Source: Betaproteobacteria bacterium (GTDB taxonomy: Bacteria > Pseudomonadota > Gammaproteobacteria > Burkholderiales > CAIKXV01). Taken from it: a DNA stretch of 35,355 nucleotides. The translations under genes and the position numbers were made by a program. This document shows, one piece after another, positions 1 to 8,014 of the stretch (position 1 is the stretch's first letter; each line of letters opens with the position of its first letter). The stretch spans positions 1 to 35,355 of the forward strand of contig JAJTHE010000117.1 in the NCBI GenBank assembly GCA_021298815.1, given 5' to 3'. The notes beneath the pieces were generated by a model. That model ran no database searches and was not told the origin of the DNA. It was given only the letters and a program-made list of their open reading frames with translations.

Positions 1-29
1 GGGAAGTTTTCGTAGTGATCGACGGGCAT
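1..29 (-). CDS. hpnC: Squalene synthase HpnC-like, N-terminal fragment (runs off window)
   Basis: Only the first nine full codons and part of a tenth lie in the window. Read leftward from the ATG at 29-27 they give MPVDHYENFP. This matches from memory the typical opening of HpnC-type squalene/phytoene synthases of hopanoid-producing proteobacteria, which commonly begin M(A/P)VDHYENFPVAS. HpnC acts with HpnD and HpnE in making squalene from farnesyl diphosphate for hopanoids. No clear Shine-Dalgarno is seen on this strand, where the upstream DNA is very C-rich. The call rests on ten residues, so an accidental match is possible. Confidence 0.45.
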
Positions 30-288
30 CGGGCGGGGCGGGGGCGGAGGAGCGGGGGCACGGGCGGATGGACAGGGGACGGTGCGGCGAGGGCTGCCTG
101 ACAGGGCAGGCCGGTACGGCAGCGGCAGGCCGGCGCGAGCCCGATTATCCGTGTCGCCGGCCCGCTGCGACACCGATTTCGCCGGCATTCCCGGCGGCCC
201 TGCGGCAGAATGCCGGGCCGGCGCATGCCGGCTCGGCTACAGTCGACAGCCCGGTAGTTTAAACTCGACCGGTTTGCGGCAAGTCGCG
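30..288. other. Intergenic region between hpnC-like start and tRNA-Leu
   Basis: No convincing gene; the open frames here have no family resemblance. The first part (31-64) is a G-rich tract with runs of three to five G. A hairpin GCCGGC-GCAT-GCCGGC sits at 217-232. On the minus strand GATAAT (149-144) could be a -10 box for the leftward gene, but no matching -35 was found. On the plus strand TAAACT at 260-265 could be the tRNA-Leu -10 box, again with a poor -35. Confidence 0.5.
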
Positions 289-373
289 GCGAAAGTGGCG
301 GAATTGGTAGACGCACTGGATTTAGGTTCCAGCGCCGAAAGGCGTGAGAGTTCGAGTCTCTCCTTTCGCACCA
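289..373 (+). tRNA. tRNA-Leu (anticodon UAG)
   Basis: The 85-nt class II tRNA has an encoded 3' CCA. The acceptor GCGAAAG pairs with CTTTCGC. The D-loop is of the AATTGGTAGAC type. The anticodon stem CTGGA/TCCAG encloses the loop TTTAGGT, giving anticodon UAG for CUN leucine codons. A long variable arm (GCGCCGAAAGGCGT region) is typical of leucine tRNAs, and the T-arm contains TTCGAGT. It lies about 120 bp upstream of tig, an arrangement familiar from betaproteobacteria. The amino-acid identity is secure from the class II shape and anticodon. Confidence 0.97.
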
Positions 374-494
374 CGGCTCCACGGTCCCCGCGCGACGACG
401 CCATCCCGTACCGTTTCCCATCCCGCGCGCCTGCGGCCCACCCGTCAGGCAGCGGGCCCGTATCGATCCCATCCTTATGTCGTCACCCAAGCCA

Positions 495-1808
495 ATGAAC
501 GTATCCGTTGAGAACCTGAGCAACCTCGAGCGCCGCGTGAACGTATCGCTGCCGATCACCGCGATCGAAACCGAAGTCGACCAGCGCCTGAGGAAACTGG
601 CGCGCACCGTCAAGCTGCACGGGTTCCGTCCGGGCAAGGTCCCGTTCAAGCTGGTGGCACAGCAGTACGGGCCGCAGGTGCGACAGGAGGTGGTCGGCGA
701 CACGGTGCAGAAGAGCTTCGGCGACGCGGTTCGCGAGCGCAACCTGCGCGTGGCCGGCATGCCGAAGTTCGAAGCCGCCGGCGACGCGCCCGATGCCGCC
801 GAGTTCGCCTACACCGCCACCTTCGAGGTGTATCCCGACCTCGAACTCGGCGACCTGTCGCAGTCCACGATCGAGCGGCCGGTGGTCGAGGTGGGCGCCG
901 CTGACATCGACCGCACGCTCGACGTGCTGCGCAACCAGCGCGCCACCTATGTGAAGGTCGACCGGGCCGCGGAAGCGACCGACGAACTGGTAGTCGATTT
1001 CGCCGGCACCATCGACGGCGTCGCGTTCGATGGTGGCACGGGCCGGGATGCGCGCTTCCTGCTCGGCAAGAGGCGCCTGCTGCCCGAGTTCGAGGCAGCG
1101 CTGGTCGGCATGAAGGCGGGCGAGACCCGGACCTTTCCGGTCGCCTTCCCGGAAGACTATGCGGGTCGCGAGGTCGCGGGCAAGACGGCGAGCTTCGAGG
1201 TCACCGTGAAGGAAGTGGCAGGCCCGGTCGTGCCTGCGCTCGACGCCGAGTTCGCGCGCCAGATGGGCGTGGCCGACGGCGACGTGGCGCGCATGCGCAC
1301 CGAGGTGGAAGCGAACGTGCGGCGCGAGGTCGAGCGCAGGGTGAAGGCGCGCCTGAAGGAAAAGGTGGTCGAGGCGCTGCTCGCGGCCACGCCGGTCGAG
1401 GTGCCTAAGGCGCTGGTGGCCGAGGAAGTCGAGCGGCTCAAGGGCATGGCACGGCGCGACATGGAGGCGCGCGGCATGTCGGTCGGCAATGCGCCGCTGC
1501 CGGACGACCTTTTCGCCGCGCAGGCCGCCCGCCGCGTCAGCCTCGGGCTGATCTTCGCCGAGGCGGTGAAGAAGCACGCCCTGCACGCGAAACCCGCGCA
1601 GGTGAAGGCGGAAATCCAGGGGCTGGCCGAAAGCTACGAAAGGCCCGAGGAAGTAGTGAAGTGGTACTATGGTTCAGCCCAGAGGTTGTCTGAAGTCGAG
1701 GCGATGGTGGTCGAGTCCAACGTGGTCGAATGGGCGCTCGGCGCGGCGAAGGTGGTCGACAAGGCGACCGCCTTCGACGAGCTGATGGGCACCGAATCGG
1801 CGGCCTAG
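495..1808 (+). CDS. tig: Trigger factor, ribosome-associated chaperone
   Basis: Trigger factor binds the ribosome at the peptide exit tunnel and shields nascent chains; it also has peptidyl-prolyl isomerase activity. The 437-residue product has the family's usual length. The N-terminal ribosome-binding domain carries the signature GFRPGKVP (residues 43-50). An FKBP-type domain begins near residue 164 ([15 protein letters not shown]). The rest is the helical C-terminal chaperone domain. The ATG at 495 gives MNVSVENL, which fits family N-termini; an in-frame ATG at 477 would add six residues, and neither has a strong Shine-Dalgarno. clpP and clpX follow on the same strand, the common tig-clpP-clpX order. 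Identification is firm; only the start is uncertain. Confidence 0.96.
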   Translation: MNVSVENLSNLERRVNVSLPITAIETEVDQRLRKLARTVKLHGFRPGKVPFKLVAQQYGPQVRQEVVGDTVQKSFGDAVRERNLRVAGMPKFEAAGDAPDAAEFAYTATFEVYPDLELGDLSQSTIERPVVEVGAADIDRTLDVLRNQRATYVKVDRAAEATDELVVDFAGTIDGVAFDGGTGRDARFLLGKRRLLPEFEAALVGMKAGETRTFPVAFPEDYAGREVAGKTASFEVTVKEVAGPVVPALDAEFARQMGVADGDVARMRTEVEANVRREVERRVKARLKEKVVEALLAATPVEVPKALVAEEVERLKGMARRDMEARGMSVGNAPLPDDLFAAQAARRVSLGLIFAEAVKKHALHAKPAQVKAEIQGLAESYERPEEVVKWYYGSAQRLSEVEAMVVESNVVEWALGAAKVVDKATAFDELMGTESAA

Positions 1809-1917
1809 CACCCCGCGCGCAACGGCCGGCCGCCGCATGCACCATATGCCTGCGCGTCTGGCGCAGGCCACCGGCGGGCCCATACGGGCCGCCATGAACA
1901 GGAGAGTCGGGTCTCAG

Positions 1918-2586
1918 ATGATCAACTGGAAAAGTCCGGGCTTCACGGCCGGCAACGCAGGCGCTCAGGACAACGGTCGTATCGAGCCCCAGGGGCTCGG
2001 CATGGTGCCGATGGTGATCGAACAGAGCGGGCGCGGCGAACGTGCGTACGACATCTACTCGCGGCTGCTCAAGGAGCGGGTGATCTTCCTGGTGGGGCCG
2101 GTGAACGAGCAGACAGCCAACCTCGTGGTGGCCCAGCTGCTGTTTCTCGAATCCGAGAATCCCGACAAGGACATTTCGTTCTACATCAATTCCCCGGGTG
2201 GCATGGTATCCGCGGGCCTCGCGATATACGACACGATGCAGTTCATCAAGCCTGACGTGAGCACGCTGTGCATCGGCCAGGCGGCGAGCATGGGTGCCTT
2301 CCTTCTCGCCGCGGGCGCGAAGGGCAAGCGTTACTGTCTGCCCAACTCGCGCGTGATGATCCACCAGCCGAGCGGCGGGTTCCAGGGACAGGCGTCGGAC
2401 ATCGAGATCCACGCGAAGGAAATCCTGTACCTCAAGCAGCGGCTGAACGAGTTGCTGTCCAAGCACACCGGCCAGGAAGTCGCCACCATATTGCGCGACA
2501 GCGACCGTGACAATTTCCTTAGCGCGGATGACGCGGTGAAGTATGGTGTCGTCGACCAGGTGCTGATGACCCGTTCCCCGGCCTGA
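1918..2586 (+). CDS. clpP: ATP-dependent Clp protease proteolytic subunit
   Basis: ClpP forms the double-heptamer serine protease chamber fed by ClpX or ClpA. The 222-residue product contains the full catalytic triad: Ser124 in GQAASMGAF, His149 in MIHQPSGG and Asp198 in RDNF. The Ser-His spacing of 25 and His-Asp spacing of 49 match E. coli ClpP. The strand motif SPGG (92-95) and the [16 protein letters not shown] handle region are intact. The ATG at 1918 was chosen because AGGAGA at 1900-1905 precedes it by 12 nt and the protein length fits. In-frame ATGs at 1837 and 1894 would lengthen the N-terminus, which is normally a processed propeptide. The gene lies 109 bp after tig and 141 bp before clpX. 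Confidence 0.96.
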   Translation: MINWKSPGFTAGNAGAQDNGRIEPQGLGMVPMVIEQSGRGERAYDIYSRLLKERVIFLVGPVNEQTANLVVAQLLFLESENPDKDISFYINSPGGMVSAGLAIYDTMQFIKPDVSTLCIGQAASMGAFLLAAGAKGKRYCLPNSRVMIHQPSGGFQGQASDIEIHAKEILYLKQRLNELLSKHTGQEVATILRDSDRDNFLSADDAVKYGVVDQVLMTRSPA

Positions 2587-2605
2587 ACGGGTGGCGACGG
2601 ATCCC

Positions 2606-2627
2606 GGCGGGCACCCGCGAGCCCGCC
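2606..2627 (+). other. Possible hairpin in clpP-clpX spacer
   Basis: A 7-bp perfect stem GGCGGGC / GCCCGCC encloses an 8-nt loop 20 bp after the clpP stop. There is no T-tract, so it is not a classical terminator. It could stabilise the clpP 3' end or partly separate clpP and clpX expression. In DNA this GC-rich such stems also arise by chance. Confidence 0.3.
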
Positions 2628-2727
2628 TGCCACACGTACCTGAATCCCATTGGCGCGCATCGACGACTGACACTTCTGACTGCAGGACCCGCAATGCCGC
2701 GGGCCTGCGGCAAGGGCACAGGACACC

Positions 2728-3999
<1,272 letters not shown>

Positions 4000-4039
4000 A
4001 CGCCCTCGCGCGACGCGAGGATGCAGCCCTCAAGTCCCT

Positions 4040-4065
4040 GAAATGCCGGCGCAAGCCGGCATTTC
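4040..4065 (+). terminator. Hairpin downstream of clpX (GCAA tetraloop)
   Basis: A perfect 11-bp inverted repeat GAAATGCCGGC / GCCGGCATTTC closes a GCAA (GNRA-class) tetraloop, 40 bp past the clpX stop. Only three T residues are on the 3' arm and no T-run follows. It may be a bidirectional or weak terminator, an mRNA-stabilising hairpin, or one copy of a dispersed palindromic repeat. Confidence 0.55.
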
Positions 4066-4248
4066 CACTGGCGCGGATGCACCAGCACGACGCAGGGCCC
4101 GGCGTGTGGCAGAGCAGCCGCGCGCGCACGCATTCGCGCGACCTTGTAGCATGCAGGGTAGTGGTGGTGCAGACGGCATCCGGACGGACCGGATCGCCCG
4201 CATCATCGTCATTGCCGGGGTCATGCACCCGGGGCTTTCGCTGCCGAC

Positions 4249-4277
4249 CTTGAACACCGCTGTTACAGCCCCACCTA
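4249..4277 (+). promoter_or_regulatory. Sigma-32 (RpoH) heat-shock promoter of lon
   Basis: The -35 element CTTGAAC (4249-4255) is followed after 13 nt by the -10 element CCCCACCTA (4269-4277). The remembered RpoH consensus is CTTGAAA, 11-16 nt, CCCCATNTA, so the match is close in both halves and in spacing. It ends about 30 bp upstream of the lon start codon. lon is a known RpoH-regulon member in E. coli, so position and gene agree. Confidence 0.8.
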
Positions 4278-4307
4278 TCGTCCCAGAGACCTTATCCAAG
4301 GACGCAA

Positions 4308-6821
4308 ATGTCGCCCAATCAGATCCCAGACCCTGCTGCTGCATCGCCCGCGGTCGCGCTCCCGCTGCTGCCGTTACGCGATGTCGTGGTCTTCCCGCAC
4401 ATGGTGATCCCGCTGTTCGTCGGGCGGCCCAAATCGATCAAGGCGCTCGAGGCTGCGATGGAATCGGGCAAGAGCATCCTGCTCGCGGCGCAGCGCGTCG
4501 CATCCAAGGACGACCCGGGTGCCGAAGACCTGTATTCGGTCGGCAGCATCGCCAACATCCTGCAGATGCTCAAGCTGCCCGACGGCACGGTGAAGGTGCT
4601 GGTGGAAGGCAACCAGCGCGCCAACCTCTCGAACGTGCAGGAGAGCGCGGGCTTCCTGACCGCCGTCGCCGATCCGGTGCCGCCGGCCGATGGCCCCGAG
4701 GCCACTGAAGTCGAGGCGATGCGCCGCACGATGGTCACCCAGTTCGACCAGTACGTGAAGCTGAACAAGAAGATCCCGCCGGAAATCCTCACTTCGATCG
4801 CCGGCATCGACGAGGCCGGCCGGCTCGCCGACACCATCGCGGCCCACCTGCCGCTCAAGCTCGAGCAGAAGCAGGAAGTGCTCGAGATGTTCGACGTGAA
4901 GAAGCGGCTCGAGCACCTGATGACCCAGGTCGAGACCGAACTGGACATCCTGCAGGTCGAGAAGCGCATTCGTGGCCGCGTGAAGCGGCAGATGGAGAAG
5001 AGCCAGCGCGAGTACTACCTCAACGAACAGGTCAAGGCGATCCAGAAGGAACTCGGCGACATGGAAGACGGCGCCGACCTGGACGAGATGGACAAGCGCA
5101 TCAAGCGCTCGGGCATGTCGAAGGAAGCGCGCAAGAAGGCCGAGGGCGAGCTTAAGAAGCTCAAGCTGATGTCGCCGATGTCGGCCGAGGCCACCGTCGT
5201 GCGCAACTACATCGAGACCCTGGTCAACCTGCCCTGGAAGAAGAAGAGCAAGATCAGCAAGGACCTCAACGCGGCCGAGGAAGTCCTCGACGCGGACCAC
5301 TACGGCCTCGAGAAGGTGAAGGAACGCATCCTCGAGTACCTGGCTGTGCAGCAGCGGGTCGACAAGGTGAAGGCCCCGATCCTGTGCCTTGTCGGGCCGC
5401 CCGGGGTGGGCAAGACCTCGCTCGGGCAGTCGATCGCGCGTGCGACGAACCGCAAGTTCGTGCGCATGTCGCTGGGTGGCGTGCGCGACGAGTCCGAGAT
5501 CCGTGGCCATCGGCGTACCTACATCGGTTCGATGCCGGGCAAGATCCTGCAGAACATGACCAAGGTGGGCGTACGCAATCCGCTGCTGCTGCTCGACGAA
5601 GTCGACAAGATGGGCATGGACTTCCGCGGCGACCCGTCCTCGGCCCTGCTGGAAGTGCTCGACCCCGAGCAGAACAACACGTTCGCCGACCATTACATCG
5701 AGGTCGACTACGACCTGTCGGACGTGATGTTCGTGGCCACGGCCAACTCGCTCAACATCCCGGCGCCGCTGCTCGACCGGATGGAAGTGATCCGGCTGGC
5801 CGGCTACACCGAGGACGAGAAGGTCAACATCGCCACGCGTTACCTGGTGCCCAAGCAGATGAAGAACCACGGGCTGAAGGACGACGAGCTGGCGGTCACC
5901 GACAGTGCGCTGCGCGACATCATGCGCCACTACACCCGCGAGGCGGGCGTGCGTTCGCTCGAGCGCGAGATCTCCAAGATCTGCCGCAAGGTGGTCAAGG
6001 CGATCGTGCAGAAGGGCGATGCGGCCGCGAAGGCGGGCAGGGCGAAGGCGGCCGAGGCGAAGCCTGCCGAGGGTGCGGCGAAGGATGGCCAGAAGAAGGT
6101 CACCGTCACCGCGCGCAACCTGCCGAACTACCTGGGCGTGCGCAAGTACACCTACGGCATCGCCGAGAAGCACAACCAGGTCGGCCAGGTCACCGGCCTC
6201 GCCTGGACCGAGGTGGGCGGCGAACTGCTGACCATCGAGGCGGTCGTGCTGCCGGGCAAGGGCAAGATGACCACCACCGGGAAGCTGGGCGACGTGATGC
6301 AGGAGTCGATCCAGGCGGCGCTGTCGGTGGTCCGCGGGCGTGCGCGCAAGCTGGGGCTGACCGACGACTTCTACCAGAAGAACGACATCCACATCCACCT
6401 GCCGGAAGGGGCGACGCCGAAGGACGGTCCGAGCGCGGGCGTGGGCATCTGCACGGCGATGGTGTCGGTCCTCTCCGGCGTGCCGGTGCGCGCCGACGTG
6501 GCGATGACCGGCGAGATCACGCTCCGGGGCGAGGTGCTGCCGATCGGCGGCCTGAAGGAGAAGCTCCTGGCGGCGCTGCGCGGCGGCATCAAGATCGTGC
6601 TGATCCCGACCGAGAACGTGAAGGACCTCGCGGAGATCCCCGAGACCATCAAGTCCAAGCTCGAGATCAAGCCGGTCAAGTGGATCGACGAGGTGCTGGA
6701 GCTCGCGCTCGAACGTGCCCCCGATCCGCTGCCCGAAGCGGCGACGGAGGCGGCGGCGGCACCGGTGGCCCTGCCGGCGGCGGTCGACGAAGCGGTCAAC
6801 ACCCCGGGTCTCAAGCACTGA
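4308..6821 (+). CDS. lon: ATP-dependent protease Lon (La)
   Basis: Lon is a cytosolic homohexameric AAA+ serine protease that degrades misfolded and short-lived regulatory proteins. The 837-residue product has an N-terminal substrate-binding domain ([15 protein letters not shown] near residue 20), a central coiled-coil rich in [16 protein letters not shown], Walker A GPPGVGKT (363-370) and Walker [10 protein letters not shown]. The C-terminal protease domain carries the catalytic dyad Ser709 (KDGPSAGVG) and Lys752, spaced 43 as in E. coli. An Ala/Lys-rich stretch at about 567-596, before the LPNYLGV motif, looks like an insertion relative to E. coli Lon. The C-terminal 30 residues are Ala/Pro-rich and not conserved. 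AAGGA at 4298-4302 is well placed for the ATG. Confidence 0.98.
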   Translation: MSPNQIPDPAAASPAVALPLLPLRDVVVFPHMVIPLFVGRPKSIKALEAAMESGKSILLAAQRVASKDDPGAEDLYSVGSIANILQMLKLPDGTVKVLVEGNQRANLSNVQESAGFLTAVADPVPPADGPEATEVEAMRRTMVTQFDQYVKLNKKIPPEILTSIAGIDEAGRLADTIAAHLPLKLEQKQEVLEMFDVKKRLEHLMTQVETELDILQVEKRIRGRVKRQMEKSQREYYLNEQVKAIQKELGDMEDGADLDEMDKRIKRSGMSKEARKKAEGELKKLKLMSPMSAEATVVRNYIETLVNLPWKKKSKISKDLNAAEEVLDADHYGLEKVKERILEYLAVQQRVDKVKAPILCLVGPPGVGKTSLGQSIARATNRKFVRMSLGGVRDESEIRGHRRTYIGSMPGKILQNMTKVGVRNPLLLLDEVDKMGMDFRGDPSSALLEVLDPEQNNTFADHYIEVDYDLSDVMFVATANSLNIPAPLLDRMEVIRLAGYTEDEKVNIATRYLVPKQMKNHGLKDDELAVTDSALRDIMRHYTREAGVRSLEREISKICRKVVKAIVQKGDAAAKAGRAKAAEAKPAEGAAKDGQKKVTVTARNLPNYLGVRKYTYGIAEKHNQVGQVTGLAWTEVGGELLTIEAVVLPGKGKMTTTGKLGDVMQESIQAALSVVRGRARKLGLTDDFYQKNDIHIHLPEGATPKDGPSAGVGICTAMVSVLSGVPVRADVAMTGEITLRGEVLPIGGLKEKLLAALRGGIKIVLIPTENVKDLAEIPETIKSKLEIKPVKWIDEVLELALERAPDPLPEAATEAAAAPVALPAAVDEAVNTPGLKH

Positions 6822-6850
6822 GTCGCCGGCAGCCTGCTGCCCTGCGGGAG

Positions 6851-6870
6851 GGCCGGCGCGTGCGCCGGCC
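6851..6870 (+). terminator. GC-rich hairpin downstream of lon
   Basis: A perfect 9-bp inverted repeat GGCCGGCGC / GCGCCGGCC with a 2-nt centre lies about 30 bp past the lon stop. No T-tract follows, so rho-independent termination is uncertain. It may mark the lon mRNA 3' end. Confidence 0.4.
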
Positions 6871-6964
6871 GTCTCACGGGGTGGCGGTGCCGGCACGCTC
6901 CTTCCGCGGTGCGCAATGACGCTTGCGCATCCATGACGCCTCGTGGAATGTCTTCGCCGCTGGC

Positions 6965-6993
6965 TTGACACTCCCCGGGGCCACCGCTATAAA
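6965..6993 (+). promoter_or_regulatory. Sigma-70 promoter of hupB
   Basis: The perfect -35 hexamer TTGACA (6965-6970) is separated by exactly 17 bp from TATAAA (6988-6993), which matches the -10 consensus at five of six positions. The predicted start near 7000 leaves a leader of about 220 nt before the hupB GTG. This is one of the strongest promoter matches in the window and fits an abundant nucleoid protein. Confidence 0.85.
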
Positions 6994-7220
6994 GTCTGTT
7001 CGTTTTTTGACCGCTGATCGGTGCACCGGGTGCGTGCTGCGCAACCGGCGAGTGCGCCGGCCAGCGAGCGCGGGTTGCACATCGTAGGCGCGACCCCGTC
7101 ACGGAACACGGTGACGATCCTGTCGCTGCCTGGCTGTGTCCCGGTCCGTCCAGCGGGTGTCCCTGACACCGGCACAAAAATGATTTCCTTCCGGATTCGC
7201 ACAAGAGCAAGGGGAACCTG

Positions 7221-7493
7221 GTGAACAAACAAGAACTGATCGACGCGATCGCCGAGTCGGCGGACCTCTCCAAGGCGTCCGCAGGCCGGGCCCTCGATGC
7301 GACGCTCGACTCGATCCGCATCGCGTTGAAGAAGGGCGGCACGATCTCGCTGGTCGGCTTCGGCACGTTCTACATCGGCAAGCGTGCTGCGCGCACCGGC
7401 CGCAATCCGCGCACCGGCGACGCGATCAAGATCAAGGCCGCCAAGGTCCCGAAGTTCCGCGCCGGCAAGGCGCTGAAGGATGCGATCAACTGA
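7221..7493 (+). CDS. hupB: DNA-binding protein HU-beta
   Basis: HU is a small dimeric nucleoid protein that bends and compacts DNA without strong sequence preference. The 90-residue product has the usual length. It begins [18 protein letters not shown] and contains the family core GFGTF followed by the DNA-binding arm with [14 protein letters not shown], ending in a short helix. Translation starts at GTG 7221, preceded by AAGGGG at 7209-7214; no in-frame ATG gives a family-like N-terminus. Its position after lon and before tRNA-Val is the usual betaproteobacterial context. A strong promoter and a long leader lie upstream. Confidence 0.97.
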   Translation: MNKQELIDAIAESADLSKASAGRALDATLDSIRIALKKGGTISLVGFGTFYIGKRAARTGRNPRTGDAIKIKAAKVPKFRAGKALKDAIN

Positions 7494-7562
7494 TCCGGCC
7501 CGGGCGCCCCTGCCATCGGCAGTGCCGGCAATCGGCGCGGGCGCCCCGGCGACGATCGACAC

Positions 7563-7638
7563 GGGTGCTTAGCTCAGTTGGTAGAGCGTCGCCCTTACAA
7601 GGCGAATGTCGGCGGTTCGACCCCGTCAGCACCCACCA
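7563..7638 (+). tRNA. tRNA-Val (anticodon UAC)
   Basis: This 76-nt tRNA has an encoded CCA. The acceptor GGGTGCT pairs with AGCACCC, the D-arm contains AGCTCAGTTGGTAGAGC, the anticodon stem TCGCC/GGCGA encloses CTTACAA (anticodon UAC), and the T-arm contains GGTTCGACCC. It starts 69 bp after hupB. No promoter was seen in that gap, so it may be processed from a hupB transcript. Confidence 0.96.
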
Positions 7639-7673
7639 ATCATGGCACGATGCGGATTTCGCGCATCTGGGAG

Positions 7674-7703
7674 GTGACCCGGCCGTGCAACAATGGTTAT
7701 AAT
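7674..7703 (+). promoter_or_regulatory. Sigma-70 promoter upstream of tRNA-Asp
   Basis: A perfect -10 hexamer TATAAT (7698-7703) follows GTGACC (7674-7679) at 18 bp; the -35 shares the TGAC core with consensus. It lies between tRNA-Val and tRNA-Asp, so tRNA-Asp appears to have its own promoter and a leader of roughly 115 nt. Confidence 0.65.
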
Positions 7704-7765
7704 CGGCGGCTCCGTAGCAGGCAGTGCGCAGCGGAGAAGGGTGTCGCAGGAAAGTGGCAGCGGAA

Positions 7766-7816
7766 GGCAGCAGACGAAGGCAGCAGACGCAGGCAGCAGA
7801 CGCAGGCAGCAACGCA
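7766..7816 (+). repeat. 13-bp tandem repeat between two tRNA genes
   Basis: Three 13-bp units of GGCAGCAGACGMA (7766-7778, 7779-7791, 7792-7804) are followed by a 12-bp degenerate fourth unit (7805-7816) lacking one base. The array ends 10 bp before tRNA-Asp, inside the predicted tRNA precursor leader. Unit identity is nearly complete, which suggests recent expansion. Confidence 0.85.
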
Positions 7817-7826
7817 GAGAGCAGCT

Positions 7827-7903
7827 GGAGTGGTAGTTCAGTTGGTTAGAATACCGGCCTGTCACGCCGGGGGTCGCGGGTTCGAGTCCCGTCCACTCCG
7901 CCA
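7827..7903 (+). tRNA. tRNA-Asp (anticodon GUC)
   Basis: This 77-nt tRNA has an encoded CCA. The acceptor GGAGTGG pairs with CCACTCC with discriminator G, the D-arm contains AGTTCAGTTGGTTAGA, the anticodon stem CCGGC/GCCGG encloses CTGTCAC (anticodon GUC), and the T-arm contains GGTTCGAGTCCC. It is followed by an intrinsic terminator at 7974-8001. Confidence 0.97.
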
Positions 7904-7973
7904 GCCGCTGTGTTGCCCTCTCCCGGGAGATGCCCGAGAGGTCGCGAGGTCAGAAGCAGTCCGGCAAGGCAGC

Positions 7974-8001
7974 AAGGCGAACGACCGTTCGCCTTTTTTT
8001 T
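7974..8001 (+). terminator. Intrinsic terminator between tRNA-Asp and ppiD
   Basis: A 9-bp stem AAGGCGAAC / GTTCGCCTT with loop GACC runs into eight consecutive T residues (7994-8001). This is a textbook rho-independent terminator. It ends only 13 nt before the ppiD start codon, so it occupies the place where the ppiD leader and ribosome-binding site would be expected. Confidence 0.9.
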
Positions 8002-8014
8002 CGCGCAGGCTTCC

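Larger units (their letters stand above)
4000..4307 (+). other. clpX-lon intergenic region (hairpin plus heat-shock promoter)
   Basis: This 308-bp stretch contains no convincing gene. It holds an 11-bp hairpin shortly after clpX (4040-4065) and a sigma-32-type promoter shortly before lon (4249-4277). The open frames crossing it run out of phase with clpX or lon and look like shadows. The layout suggests lon is transcribed independently of clpPX. Confidence 0.6.
6822..7220 (+). other. lon-hupB intergenic region with long hupB leader
   Basis: This 399-bp gap has no supported gene. It contains a GC-rich hairpin after lon (6851-6870), a near-consensus sigma-70 promoter (6965-6993), and about 220 nt of predicted hupB 5' leader. 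Within the leader are stem-loops CGTCAC/GTGACG (7097-7116) and GGTGTC/GACACC (near 7157-7171). Short open frames here show no family resemblance. Confidence 0.6.

Noticed and set aside
82..498. Open frame crossing tRNA-Leu
   Set aside because: It reads through a tRNA gene and has no family resemblance.
4374..6971. Open frame of 865 codons on the strand opposite lon
   Set aside because: It is exactly antisense to a well-supported gene, His/Asp/Arg/Leu-biased and without recognisable motifs; a GC-driven shadow.
7500..7551. Repeated GGGCGCCC segments after hupB as a terminator
   Set aside because: The pairing requires a bulge and a long loop and there is no T-tract; ordinary GC-rich DNA is as likely.
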